A DNA stretch of 64,000 nt from Halovivax ruber XH-70 (GTDB lineage: Archaea; Halobacteriota; Halobacteria; Halobacteriales; Natrialbaceae), in contig NC_019964.1 of assembly GCF_000328525.1 (NCBI RefSeq), positions 744,001 to 808,000 on the forward strand, read 5' to 3'. Every line of letters begins with the position of its first letter. Position 1 is the first letter of the stretch. Shown in pieces: positions 9,112 through 17,659 of the stretch. The translations under genes were made by a program, and so were the position numbers. The notes below the pieces were generated by a model. That model worked only from the letters and a program-made list of their open reading frames with translations. It was not told the origin of the DNA and ran no database searches.

Positions 9112-9118
9112 GGAGGTG
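9112..9118 (+). promoter_or_regulatory. ribosome binding site deciding the start of the ADP-dependent kinase
   Basis: GGAGGTG lies 8 bp before the ATG at 9127 and supports that start over the in-frame start at 9079. Confidence 0.6.
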
Positions 9119-9126
9119 TCCGCGAG

Positions 9127-10509
9127 ATGGCCGACGCTCGCGCCCAGCTGGACGCCGACATCGATGCGCTCGAGGGCTTGCCGGTGTTCGTGGCGTACAA
9201 CGCCAACGTCGACGCGATCGTTCGCGTCGGCGAGGCACTGGCGTCGTTCTTGCCGCGCCCGGCCGACCCGGGAACCGAGGCCCCTCCGACCCCACTCGCG
9301 TCGACGCGCGATCTCGCGACCGCGATCACGCACACGATGGCGACGGGCGTGGGAGACGAGGTCGCCATGACAGATCCCCTCGCCGCGACGCTCGAAGCCG
9401 AGTTGTCCCCCGATTCGCAGCAGATGGGTGGACAGACCGGGATCATGACGAATCTCCTCACCGCGCTGGGTGCGGCACCAGTCGCGTACACCTACCTGCT
9501 CTCGGAGCGACAGCTGTCTCAGTTCGACCACCCCGGGGCAGTCCGGTATCCACGCGTCGAGGACGGCCGCGTCCGCCTGATTCCGTTGGCCGAGGCCGTC
9601 GACGCGGACCGGACGAAGATCAACTGGGTGTTCGAGTTCGGGGCCGGCGACGAACTCTTCGGGGTGCGTGCGACCGAGGACACGCGCTTCATCGCCGCCT
9701 CGCGACCGCCGGAGTTCGATCTCGTGACGGGCGATCTGGACGCCGAGATCGATCAGGTCGGTGCCGCCGTCGAGGGGGCGCTGCTTGCCGGGTACCACAA
9801 CCTGACGCCCGACCACGTCGAGAGCGGCTACGACGAGGCACTTCGTCACGCCCGGGACGTCGTTCGCCGCCTCCGCGCCGGTGGCGACGTCGACGTCCAC
9901 GTCGAGTACGCAGTGACCCACGACGACGCGCTCAGGGCGGGCATCTACGAGCGGATCCTTCCCGAGGCGGACGTCGTCGGCGTCGACGCCCACGAACTGT
10001 CGATGCTCGCCGACGACGCCGGACTCGACGTGGTCGAGGACCGTCCGAGCGAGGAGCCACCGTTCGAGGCGACCGAGATCGTCGCCCACTACCGCATGTG
10101 TTCGGCCCTGCTCGACGAACTCGACGTCGCCTGCCTGCGGCTCCACGCGATGCAGTACCACCTCGCCGTGATTGACGACTATCTGTCGCCCGACGCCGTC
10201 CGCCGGGGACTCGCGTTCGCCGCGGTCAACGCGGCGAGCAAAGCGGCACGAGGCCACATCGATTCGTCCAGTGATCTCGAGACCGGGCTCACCTACGAGC
10301 GATCGGCAGTGGGCCGCGAGGCGATCGACCGACTCGCCGCGCACGTCGGCGAACCGACCGACGACGGTGCGCTCTGCTCGCCGACCGTCGTCGCGTGTCC
10401 GAACCGCGTCGTCGCGGACCCGGCCGGCACGGTCGGCATCGGTGACATCGTCTCGTCGTCGAGCTTCGCGCTGGAGCAGGCCGTCGCCAGCGAGCGCGAC
10501 GACGCGTGA
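9127..10509 (+). CDS. ADP-dependent glucokinase/phosphofructokinase (ADPGK family)
   Basis: A 460-residue member of the ADP-dependent sugar kinase family (ribokinase-like fold), which phosphorylates glucose and/or fructose 6-phosphate using ADP. Near the N-terminus VFVAYNANVDAIV holds the sugar-binding Asn/Asp residues. GGQTGIMTNLLTALG, VGVDAHEL and the catalytic C-terminal VGIGDIVSSSSF (the GxGD base) are all present. Length matches the family. A good ribosome binding site precedes the ATG at 9127. Glucokinase versus phosphofructokinase preference cannot be decided from sequence alone. Its neighbours (TreT, nucleotidyltransferase) suggest handling of glucose released from or destined for trehalose. 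Confidence 0.85.
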   Translation: MADARAQLDADIDALEGLPVFVAYNANVDAIVRVGEALASFLPRPADPGTEAPPTPLASTRDLATAITHTMATGVGDEVAMTDPLAATLEAELSPDSQQMGGQTGIMTNLLTALGAAPVAYTYLLSERQLSQFDHPGAVRYPRVEDGRVRLIPLAEAVDADRTKINWVFEFGAGDELFGVRATEDTRFIAASRPPEFDLVTGDLDAEIDQVGAAVEGALLAGYHNLTPDHVESGYDEALRHARDVVRRLRAGGDVDVHVEYAVTHDDALRAGIYERILPEADVVGVDAHELSMLADDAGLDVVEDRPSEEPPFEATEIVAHYRMCSALLDELDVACLRLHAMQYHLAVIDDYLSPDAVRRGLAFAAVNAASKAARGHIDSSSDLETGLTYERSAVGREAIDRLAAHVGEPTDDGALCSPTVVACPNRVVADPAGTVGIGDIVSSSSFALEQAVASERDDA

Positions 10510-10547
10510 CGTACCTGTCCGTCGACTCCCTCTGTTCCTCGATTCGA

Positions 10548-10991
10548 TCAGCGGACCACGGTCACCGGAACGGTCGCCCGCTCGACGACCGCCTTCGCGA
10601 CGCTGCCGAGCATGGCCTCGGCGCGACGTGACCGTCCCTGGTGGCCGACGAAGATGGCGTCGAACCCCTGTTGGTCGGCGAAGTCGGTGATCGCCACGTC
10701 GGGATCGCCGTAGAGGAGTTCCCCCTCGGCGTCGACCCCGTCTATCGTTTCGAGCGCCGACTCGAGGACGGCCTGTCCGCGGGTCTCCGTGTCCGCGATG
10801 TTCTCGACGATCAGTCGCTGGTCGGCGTCGGAGCGCGACGAGATCGGTTCGCTGCCGCCAACGTCGTAGACGGCCGGATCGACCGCGTGGACGACGGTGA
10901 GTGAGGCGTCCATCGCTGCGGTAATCTCGGCGGCGTACGACAGGGCACGGTCGGCGGGGTCGGAGTCGTCGATTGCCACGAGGGACCTCAT
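10548..10991 (-). CDS. single-domain universal stress protein
   Basis: A 147-residue UspA-domain protein. It opens with MRSLVAIDDSDPADRALSYA and ends with the ATP-binding loop GHQGRSRRAEAMLGSVAKAV, where the first Gly is preceded by FV rather than the usual MG. It is a separate transcription unit, convergent with the ADP-dependent kinase, and is a distant relative of the tandem-domain protein at 6975. Confidence 0.88.
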   Translation of the reverse strand: MRSLVAIDDSDPADRALSYAAEITAAMDASLTVVHAVDPAVYDVGGSEPISSRSDADQRLIVENIADTETRGQAVLESALETIDGVDAEGELLYGDPDVAITDFADQQGFDAIFVGHQGRSRRAEAMLGSVAKAVVERATVPVTVVR

Positions 10992-11050
10992 AGCACACGA
11001 TACACCACCTGTGCCGATAAAGCGCTACCCGCCCTCGAAATCCGGGTCGA

Positions 11051-11269
11051 TCAGCTGTCGGCGGGTCCGGGGCCACTCCCCGTCGCCGCTCCGAAGCTCG
11101 CGAAGGCGATGGCCCCGCCGATCACCGCGACGTAGAACGCCCAGCGGGGCCAGCCGGTCGAGACGAAAAGCAGCGTGAGCCCGACCACCCAGCCGGTCAC
11201 CGTCAGTGCGAGCCACGCGAGTCGCCACAAGGCGGCACCGACTTGTTGGAGTGACAGGGTGTCGTACAT
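11051..11269 (-). CDS. small two-TM haloarchaeal membrane protein
   Basis: 72 residues starting at the ATG at 11269. Two hydrophobic helices, about residues 14-35 and 42-62 (WVVGLTLLFVSTGW, WAFYVAVIGGAIAFASFGAA), are followed by a short Gly/Pro tail. A longer in-frame extension overlaps the protease gene on the same strand and is not credible. It lies 4 bp after the protease stop, so the two may be co-transcribed. I recognise no family and cannot assign a function. Confidence 0.6.
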   Translation of the reverse strand: MYDTLSLQQVGAALWRLAWLALTVTGWVVGLTLLFVSTGWPRWAFYVAVIGGAIAFASFGAATGSGPGPADS

Positions 11270-11273
11270 TGTC

Positions 11274-12518
11274 TCAGAAGTGATAGCCGTGGGCGCTGGT
11301 GAGTGCGTGGGCCGCGATTCCCCAGCAGTGGTTCTGTCCCGGCCACCAGGTTCGGGCGCTGTTGACCGAGGCGACGAGCGCCCCGTCGACACCGGCCGGA
11401 TCCGGATCGACGGTGACGGAGCCGCTGTCGCCATTTCCGAGGGTGGATTCGTTCCCCCAGGTCACCTGTCCCAGTCGGCAGCCGTCGGCCGTCACACAGG
11501 TGGCGGCGTCGATGCCGTGAATCGGGCCCATCGTGTAGCCGGTCGAGCCGCCGACTTTCGCGAGGGAGACACCACGGGCGACGCGATCCGCCAGCCCCCA
11601 GCGCGTGAGTTGACCGCGGATCGTCAGCTGGCCTCGATTCCCCAGCACGCTTCCCGGCGTGTGGCCGTTCGCGGGTGTCCCGATCGCGACGTCGCTGTCT
11701 GCGAGCGCCGCCGACGCGTGGCCGACGGTCTCCGTCTCCGGGGGCCCGTCGATCGGCACCGAGATCGCCGTCCCGTGAAATCGATCCTGGTCTCGAAAGG
11801 CGTGGAGCGCTGTCCCGAAGGTCGGGTGTCCGTCCGCATCGTACAGCGCTGGCGTAAGCGTCGCCGCGTGGCCCCCGGTCTGGCAGCGGACGCCGCCGGG
11901 AACCGGATCTATCGACCAGCCGAGCGCGAGGTGGTCCTCGCGTTCGACGTTGGCGTCTCGAATGTCGTCGATCACCTCCGTCCGCGTGACTCGCACGCCG
12001 ATTCCCTCGAAGAGCCCGTGCCACTCGATGTCGAGCGTCGACACCAGCTCACCGATCGTCCGCGGAATCGCGCCGAGTTCATCGGGGCTGGCGTGGATCG
12101 AGATCCGGGCGGTTCCGTCCTCGTAGGGACCGGGGACGACGGCACTGTTCAGGTAACCGGGGAGGCGCGTCGCGAGCAGCCGTTCGTGGAGGTCGAAGGC
12201 GGCCTCGACTCGCGCTCGCCAGTCGGCGGGCACCGTCCGGGTCCGGGACTGGATCGCCGACGGGTCGATCCCGCCGTCTCCGGGGCCCGGGTGGACGAGA
12301 GCGGTCTCGACCGAGACGGTTCCCTCTGGCGGATCGAGGACTCGGTCCACGCCGAGGACTCGCGTCAGGCCGAGCGCACCGGCGACGCTCCCCACGGACG
12401 CGAGGACCGAGCGCCGGGAGGCGAACCGACCTGCGGCGCGTGCCGTCGACTCACTCGACGGATCGCCGTCGCGATCGGTCGCGGTAGTCGGTTCGTCGGG
12501 TGGCTCTCGGTCGGTCAT
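11274..12518 (-). CDS. Tat-exported chymotrypsin-like serine protease
   Basis: A 414-residue protein, probably exported by Tat (SRRSVLASVGSVAGALGLTR, about residues 35-54). The C-terminal half has the chymotrypsin-fold landmarks: a His in FGTALHAF (aligning with TAAH), an Asp in ADSDVAIGTP, and the nucleophile in GNGDSGSVTV. The N-terminal half of the mature protein may be a propeptide or an extra domain. Cys residues near TCVTADGCRLG may form a disulfide. Alignment of the His and Asp is my reading of the motifs and is less certain than the Ser. Start at 12518 rather than 12527 is a minor choice. Confidence 0.72.
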   Translation of the reverse strand: MTDREPPDEPTTATDRDGDPSSESTARAAGRFASRRSVLASVGSVAGALGLTRVLGVDRVLDPPEGTVSVETALVHPGPGDGGIDPSAIQSRTRTVPADWRARVEAAFDLHERLLATRLPGYLNSAVVPGPYEDGTARISIHASPDELGAIPRTIGELVSTLDIEWHGLFEGIGVRVTRTEVIDDIRDANVEREDHLALGWSIDPVPGGVRCQTGGHAATLTPALYDADGHPTFGTALHAFRDQDRFHGTAISVPIDGPPETETVGHASAALADSDVAIGTPANGHTPGSVLGNRGQLTIRGQLTRWGLADRVARGVSLAKVGGSTGYTMGPIHGIDAATCVTADGCRLGQVTWGNESTLGNGDSGSVTVDPDPAGVDGALVASVNSARTWWPGQNHCWGIAAHALTSAHGYHF

Positions 12519-12685
12519 CGGTCCCAACCCGGGTTATCGGGTCGGCGGAGAAAGGATGGCCGACTCGGTGGCAGTTGTGCTTGCGAGGTGCGGGCCACTG
12601 GGCTGCAGCGCGGGTGGTGAAATCCCTCCAGCCGTGACCAGCACGAATGGAAAACGGTTTGGCGTCGACCGCCGCAGATGGCGAC

Positions 12686-14440
12686 ATGAAAGTACGCATC
12701 GGGGCGGACGCGTCGGCTGACGAGGCCGAAGCAATCGCGTCGGCGATGGCCGAGCACGTCGGCGGAGAGGTTTCGGTCTACGTCGGTGACGACGCCGAGC
12801 CGGCCGCAGTCGAGGACGCCGCTGGTGACACCGACTCGCCATCTGGGACAGGCGGGACGACCGGTACGGTCACCCCACCGGCGGACGATCTGGGACCGAC
12901 CGACCGCGAAGCAACGCTTCGCGAGGAGATCGCCGAGATCCTCGCGGGCGGCCCGGAGAAGTACAAGGAACAACTCCCCGAGGAGGACAAACTCTTCGTC
13001 CGCGACCGGATCGATCTCTGGTTTTCCGGGGACGGGAACGACTTTCTCTTCGAGGATGGCCGGTTCGCGGAGTTCGACGCCGACGACCAGCTCCCCGCCG
13101 ACGGCCTCATCACCGGCGCCGCGACGTTCGAGGACCGGGACGTCCACTTCATGGCCAACGACTACACGGTCAAGCGCGGGTCGATGGCCGCCAAGGGTGT
13201 CGAGAAGTTCCTCCGGATGCAACAGCGCGCGCTGAAGACCGGCCAGCCGGTGGTGTACCTGATGGACTCCTCCGGCGGCCGGATCGACCAGCAGACGGGC
13301 TTTTTCGCCAACCGGGAGGGCATCGGCAAGTACTACTACAACCACTCGATGCTCTCGGGGCGCGTCCCGCAGATCTGTGTGCTCTATGGCCCCTGTATCG
13401 CCGGTGCCGCGTACACGCCGGTCTTCGCCGACTTCACGATCATGGTCGAGGGGATGTCCGCGATGGCGATCGCCTCGCCGCGGATGGTCCAGATGGTCAC
13501 CGGCGAGGAGATCAGCATGCAGGAACTGGGCGGTGCGTCGATGCACGCCCGCCAGTCGGGCAGCGCCGACCTCGTGGCCCGCGACGAGGAACACGCCCGC
13601 GAACTCGTCTCCCAGCTGATCACCTACCTGCCGGACAACGCCGACGAGCAGCCGCCCAAGACGCCCGGTCGGCAGCCGGTCGCGTCGCCGGCGGGGATCG
13701 ACTCGATCGTCCCGCAGGAACCGAATCGTGGCTACGACATGGTCGACCTGATCGACCGCGTCGTCGACCAGGGATCGTACTTCGAACTCAGCCCGGACTA
13801 CGGCAAGGAGATCATCACGGCCTACGCCCGGATCGACGGCCGGCCGGTCGGCATCGTGGCCAACCAGCCGAATCACCGCGCGGGCGCGATCTTCCCCGAC
13901 GCCGCCGAGAAGGCCGCCGAGTTCATCTGGAAGTCGGACGCGTTCAACGTCCCGATCCTCTATCTCTGCGATACGCCCGGCTTCATGGCCGGCTCGCAGG
14001 TCGAGAAGGACGCGATCCTGGAGAAGGGCAAGAAGTTCATCTACGCCACCTCCTCGGCGACGGTGCCCCAGCAGACGGTCGTCGTCCGCAAGGCCTACGG
14101 CGCCGGTATCTACGCCATGGGTGGGCCCGCCTACGAACCCGAGAGCGTCATCGGCCTTCCCTCCGGCGAGATCGCGATCATGGGTCCCGAGGCTGCGATC
14201 AACGCCGTTTACGCCCGCAAGCTCTCCGAGATCGACGACGAGGACGAACGCGCCGAGATGGAGGCCGAACTTCGCGAGGAGTACCGCGAGGACATCGACA
14301 TCCACCGGATGGCCAGCGAGGTCGTCATCGACGAGATCGTCCCGCCGAGCGAGCTCCGCACCGAACTCGCGAACCGCTTCGCCTTCTACGAAGGCGTCGA
14401 GAAGGACCTCCCGAGCAAGAAACACGGGACGGTCCTGTAG
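12686..14440 (+). CDS. acyl-CoA carboxylase carboxyltransferase (beta) subunit
   Basis: A 584-residue carboxyltransferase of the propionyl/acetyl-CoA carboxylase beta family, moving CO2 from carboxybiotin to an acyl-CoA. Both crotonase-like halves are clear: SSGGRIDQQTGFF, GPCIAGAAYTPVFADFTIMV and MHARQSGSADLV in the first, CDTPGFMAGSQVEKDAI, KAYGAGIYAMGG and the GPEAAINAVY stretch in the second. An extra N-terminal region of about 80 residues (MKVRIGADASADEAEAIASA, then an acidic Gly/Thr linker) precedes the usual start. The ATG at 12686 fits this domain best; an ATG at 12647 is also in frame. No biotin carboxylase or biotin carrier gene is adjacent, so the partner must be encoded elsewhere. 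Acyl-chain preference is unknown. Confidence 0.88.
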   Translation: MKVRIGADASADEAEAIASAMAEHVGGEVSVYVGDDAEPAAVEDAAGDTDSPSGTGGTTGTVTPPADDLGPTDREATLREEIAEILAGGPEKYKEQLPEEDKLFVRDRIDLWFSGDGNDFLFEDGRFAEFDADDQLPADGLITGAATFEDRDVHFMANDYTVKRGSMAAKGVEKFLRMQQRALKTGQPVVYLMDSSGGRIDQQTGFFANREGIGKYYYNHSMLSGRVPQICVLYGPCIAGAAYTPVFADFTIMVEGMSAMAIASPRMVQMVTGEEISMQELGGASMHARQSGSADLVARDEEHARELVSQLITYLPDNADEQPPKTPGRQPVASPAGIDSIVPQEPNRGYDMVDLIDRVVDQGSYFELSPDYGKEIITAYARIDGRPVGIVANQPNHRAGAIFPDAAEKAAEFIWKSDAFNVPILYLCDTPGFMAGSQVEKDAILEKGKKFIYATSSATVPQQTVVVRKAYGAGIYAMGGPAYEPESVIGLPSGEIAIMGPEAAINAVYARKLSEIDDEDERAEMEAELREEYREDIDIHRMASEVVIDEIVPPSELRTELANRFAFYEGVEKDLPSKKHGTVL

Positions 14441-14807
14441 CCGGTAGCTCACTCCGTCCGACTCGCCTCACTGTCTCGCCCCGATCCTTCTTCGCGACGT
14501 CGTTTCCCACGTCTCTCTGGAGCAACTCCGTAGCGGGTGACTCCACTCCCGGTCGCACGACGGGCGACTCCTCGTCCGGTTGCACGACGGGTAACTCCCT
14601 CCTACCGAGTACTCGCGGTACGGCACTCGCCCCGTAAGCACCGACTAGCGCCCCCACTATCGCCGTATCCCTGGGATAACTATTCGTCGAGCTGTGGCCC
14701 GCCTGGACGAGTCACTTCGGGGTAGCGGTGGACCCAGTTCGGGTTTCGTGGCGTACGTGTGGTCCCGTGGACCCGGCGATCGGTTCGAGTCCGGCGAAGT
14801 GGCCTCC
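14441..14807. repeat. gene-free spacer with 27-bp tandem repeats
   Basis: This 367-bp gap contains two 27-bp units (14535-14561 and 14562-14588, differing at about six positions) and a partial third to 14602, built on GGGYGACTCC and CCGGTYGCACGAC. The remainder shows no coding sequence that I can support. CCTGGGATAACTATTCG near 14669 could be a promoter-like stretch. Confidence 0.5.
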
Positions 14808-15155
14808 ATGAGCAGCCGTACGCAGCACGCCCTCGACTGGTCGCCGATGCCGACCCCGTCCGACACCGAACGCGTCCTGTGGGGCCTGGTCGCTATCGTG
14901 CTGATCGGCGACGTCGTGACGACGATCGTCGGCCTCCACCTCGGCCTCTCCGAGTCGAACCCCATCGCTAGATCGGCCATCGACGGCTGGGGCGTCGTCG
15001 GCATGCTGGCGCTGAAAGCCGGAGCGGTGGCCATCGCCGTCGCCTGTCGGGGGCTCGTTGCGCCGGCGTATCGATCGATCGTCCCCGCTGCGCTCGCGAT
15101 TCCGTGGGGCGCGGCGACGATCGTCAATCTCTACATGCTGTCGCTGGTCGTCTAG
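14808..15155 (+). CDS. haloarchaeal membrane protein, DUF5658-like
   Basis: 115 residues starting at the ATG at 14808, with three predicted transmembrane helices (about 23-42, 57-78 and 90-112). The segment DVVTTIVGLHLGLSESNPIA, an Asp in the first helix followed by a conserved SNP motif, resembles DUF5658-type proteins found across haloarchaea. No biochemical function is known. The longer in-frame extension upstream has no membrane or signal features and reads like spacer. Confidence 0.6.
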   Translation: MSSRTQHALDWSPMPTPSDTERVLWGLVAIVLIGDVVTTIVGLHLGLSESNPIARSAIDGWGVVGMLALKAGAVAIAVACRGLVAPAYRSIVPAALAIPWGAATIVNLYMLSLVV

Positions 15156-15277
15156 GTTCGCCCTCGCGTATACCGCCGCGACTCCATCTCGATATTCTAT
15201 TCGTTCCCTGAAATCGTGTCGAGAAAGTATGAATGCGAGCGGCCGGGAGTCCAGTCTCGATAGATCGAACGCGACCG

Positions 15278-16003
15278 TTAGAGTCGCGTCGCCGCGTCAA
15301 GACTGATGTCGATCGCGCGCGCGACGTTGTTCTTCGCCTTCTCCGGGAGCTCTTCGTCTTCGGTGTCCGTGCCCTTCTGGGTTCCCTCGACGAGGTTGCC
15401 GTCGACGGTGCAGATGGCGCCGGCGCGCAGGCCTTTCCGGCGGGCGAGCGTGAAGATGGCCGCCGCTTCCATCTCGACGGCGAGCATGCCCGCCTCTTCC
15501 CAGGCGGTGACGTACTCGTCCGTCTCGGCGTAAAACGCGTCGTCGGTCGCGACGGGACCGACGTGGACGTCCGCGGATTCGGCCTCGGCGGCGTCGACGA
15601 GCGCCGAGAGCACCTCGTAGTCTGGAACGGCCGGGATCGTCTGTTCTTCGTAGCGCTTGGTCGTTCCCTCGTCCTTCGCCGCACCGGTCGCGACGATCAT
15701 GTCGCCGATCTCGAGGTCCGCCTGGAGGGCACCCGTCGTTCCGACCCGGACGACCGTCTCGACGCCGACCGCGGCGAGTTCTTCGATCGCAATTGCTGCC
15801 GACGGCGAGCCGATCCCTGTCGAACAGATGGTGAGGTCGCGACCCTCGTAGGTCGCGTTGACGACCCGGTACTCGCGGTTCTCCGCGATCGTCTCGGCCT
15901 CGTCGCAGTGGCTCGCGATGCGGTCGACCCGTCCCGGATCGCCCGGAACGAGCGCGAGATCGTGGACGTCTCCCTCGTCGACCAGCAGGTGTGGCTGGGT
16001 CAT
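15278..16003 (-). CDS. udp: uridine phosphorylase (nucleoside phosphorylase family)
   Basis: A 241-residue PNP/UDP-family enzyme that phosphorolyses uridine to uracil and ribose 1-phosphate. The family signatures are LALVPGDPGRVDRIA (phosphate-binding Gly-Asp), GIGSPSAAIAIEELAAVG, RVGTTGALQ and MLAVEMEAAAIFTLA. Length fits uridine phosphorylase rather than trimeric purine phosphorylase. The ATG at 16003 is the first that gives the family N-terminus. It is divergent from the small modifier gene. In archaea such enzymes often feed ribose 1-phosphate into a nucleoside salvage route; specificity is not proven by sequence. Confidence 0.85.
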   Translation of the reverse strand: MTQPHLLVDEGDVHDLALVPGDPGRVDRIASHCDEAETIAENREYRVVNATYEGRDLTICSTGIGSPSAAIAIEELAAVGVETVVRVGTTGALQADLEIGDMIVATGAAKDEGTTKRYEEQTIPAVPDYEVLSALVDAAEAESADVHVGPVATDDAFYAETDEYVTAWEEAGMLAVEMEAAAIFTLARRKGLRAGAICTVDGNLVEGTQKGTDTEDEELPEKAKNNVARAIDISLDAATRL

Positions 16004-16155
16004 AGCCGCGGATTCGTCGCCCACCACAAAAAGGCGGCCGTCTCGCGTCGCCACCTCGTCGTGATCGAAATGCGACTCCGTTCGGTGACCGACTGAGAGA
16101 GAAATCGCCACCCGAGAGCGGTAGCTACTTTTCTTCCCGACCGAAACGGAGTCGT

Positions 16156-16434
16156 ATGGAGTGGAAGCTGTTCGCCGACCTGGCCGAACGCGCCGGCGAC
16201 AGACACGTGGCCGTCGATGTCGAACCCGGGGCAACCGTCGATGACGCCCTGCACGCCCTCCTCGACGGCCGGGGCGACCTTCGCGATCGCGTCCTCGACG
16301 AGGATGGTACCCTCAGCGATGGGATCAACGTCCTCCGCAACGGCAGCGAGATCCATACCCAGCAGGAGGGATTGGAGACGACGCTCGAAGCCGGCGACGA
16401 GCTCGCGATGTTTCCGCCGGTCAGCGGCGGGTAG
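16156..16434 (+). CDS. samp1: ubiquitin-like small archaeal modifier protein (SAMP1/MoaD type)
   Basis: A 92-residue beta-grasp protein opening MEWKLFADLAERAGDR and ending FPPVSGG. The terminal diglycine is the feature that an E1-like UbaA enzyme adenylates, so the protein can act as a protein modifier (sampylation) and as a sulfur carrier for molybdopterin. Hydrophobic spacing matches MoaD. Length is normal for haloarchaeal SAMP1. It is a single gene, divergent from uridine phosphorylase, and is followed by a structured element. Confidence 0.85.
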   Translation: MEWKLFADLAERAGDRHVAVDVEPGATVDDALHALLDGRGDLRDRVLDEDGTLSDGINVLRNGSEIHTQQEGLETTLEAGDELAMFPPVSGG

Positions 16435-16574
16435 TTCGTTCGGCGGACGGGTTCTGAATCGGTTGAGCCGTGATCCGCTGGATGCTGAGTCTCGAATGGC
16501 TGCGAATTCGCGATGCGCCTAGTTTCTGTGTGCGGTATTGTCACCCGTTCCGCGAGCGAACGCAGTGAGCGAGC

Positions 16575-16727
16575 GGGCCGACGACCCCACCGTAGGTGGG
16601 GGAGGAGTGCTTTTCATCAAAGCTAAGCGGAAGCTTCGCTTCCGCGAGGTCCAAAAGAGCCTCCGGCTCTTTTGAAGATTTTGCCGAGGGCCGGCTCCGC
16701 CGGCCCGCAGCGCAAAAGTTTGTAGTG
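16575..16727 (+). ncRNA. structured repeat element, copy 1 (hairpin-rich, unannotated)
   Basis: This gene-free stretch holds four near-perfect hairpins: CCCCACC/GGTGGGG (16585-16601, GTA loop), GCGGAAGC/GCTTCCGC (16627-16645, TTC loop), a 10-bp stem (16652-16674, TCC loop) and GGGCCGGC/GCCGGCCC (16688-16706, TCC loop). Conserved blocks shared with copy 2 (56181-56321, minus strand) are GGGCCGACGAC, GGAGGAGTGCTTTT, ATTTTGCCGAG and GCAGCGCAAAAG. TTTTGC can pair with GCAAAA, enclosed by CAAA/TTTG. Whether it acts as RNA or is a mobile DNA repeat is not known. Confidence 0.5.
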
Positions 16728-16738
16728 GGAAAAGTTCG

Positions 16739-17659
16739 TTAGTAGTTCGTCAGGTCGATCCCGAGGACGAAGTCTGGTTCGTCGGAGAGGTCGGCGCCGG
16801 CGTAGGAGGCGTCGCTGACGGCGGTGACGGTTTCGGGGATCAGCACGCGCGTCTCGTCGGCGCCGAGTTCGGCGGCGTCGCGGGCGATGGCGGCGAAGAG
16901 GGATTTCGCGGCGGGCACGTCGGCCCAGGCGCCGACGCCGTATTCGGCCCAGTGGACCGTCTCGCCGTCGTCGTTTTCACGTTCGTAGTCGCGGCATCGG
17001 TAGGCCATTCCCGAGACGCCGGTGTCGCCGTCGACGGCGAAGACGGCGGTGTCGTCGGCGAGGGTGGCGAGGTCGTCGCGGGTGAGGTCGCGCATGGCCC
17101 AGGACTCGTCGGCGTCGAGTGTGAGTCCACGGAGGTGAGTACGGGCGTCGCTCGTCGTCCAGAAGCGCCAGGCTGCGTCCGGGTCGGCCGAGACGGTGTG
17201 GGGGCCGTCGGCGTCGGGATCCGGGTCGGGCTGGGCGAAGCGGAACTCGGTTTCGGGGGCGAAGCCACCGGCGCGGGCGGCACCGAGGGCGGCGACGTTC
17301 CAGGAGAACGTCATCAAGCGCCCGACGGTCGCGCCCTGTTCGATCGCCCAGTCGAAGCCGGCTTCGTTGAGCCGGCGACTGACACCCTGTCGGCGGTACT
17401 CGGGGTTGACCCGCATGCCCTGGAACCAGGCTTCGTCGGACGAGAGCATGACCGCCTGGACGATTCCCGCCACGTCGTCGCCGACGGTCGCGAGGAACGT
17501 TCGTTTGTGGTCGTCGGTCTCGTCTTCCAGCCAGTCGTGGTAGACGTGGTGGAGGTAGTCGCCGCCGCGGTCGTCCCAGAGATCGCGGGTGAAGGCGGCG
17601 ACACCCTCGTAGTCGTCGTGCGTTGCGCGTCGGATCTCGATGTCGGTCGCGTGTGTCAT
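16739..17659 (-). CDS. GNAT-family N-acetyltransferase
   Basis: A 306-residue acetyltransferase starting at the ATG at 17659; the upstream in-frame residues lack family features. The acetyl-CoA-binding motif is GMRVNPEYRRQGVSRRLNEA (the RRQGVG type, about residues 87-106), preceded by IVQAVMLSSDEAWF. The C-terminal half may be a second, degenerate GNAT repeat. The substrate is unknown. Its stop codon is only about 12 bp from the structured repeat element, so the element lies at the 3' end of this gene in opposite orientation. Confidence 0.8.
   Translation of the reverse strand: MTHATDIEIRRATHDDYEGVAAFTRDLWDDRGGDYLHHVYHDWLEDETDDHKRTFLATVGDDVAGIVQAVMLSSDEAWFQGMRVNPEYRRQGVSRRLNEAGFDWAIEQGATVGRLMTFSWNVAALGAARAGGFAPETEFRFAQPDPDPDADGPHTVSADPDAAWRFWTTSDARTHLRGLTLDADESWAMRDLTRDDLATLADDTAVFAVDGDTGVSGMAYRCRDYERENDDGETVHWAEYGVGAWADVPAAKSLFAAIARDAAELGADETRVLIPETVTAVSDASYAGADLSDEPDFVLGIDLTNY

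Noticed and set aside
9100-11076. 658-codon minus-strand open frame
   Set aside because: Antisense to the ADP-dependent kinase, whose GIGD motif and ribosome binding site are clear.
12515-14452. 645-codon minus-strand open frame
   Set aside because: Antisense to the acyl-CoA carboxylase gene with all its family motifs.
16627-16706. Hairpins as ordinary transcription terminators for the samp or acetyltransferase gene
   Set aside because: Archaeal termination relies on U-runs rather than hairpins. There are several stems with shared conserved blocks, and a second copy lies beside a tRNA gene, which a plain terminator does not explain.
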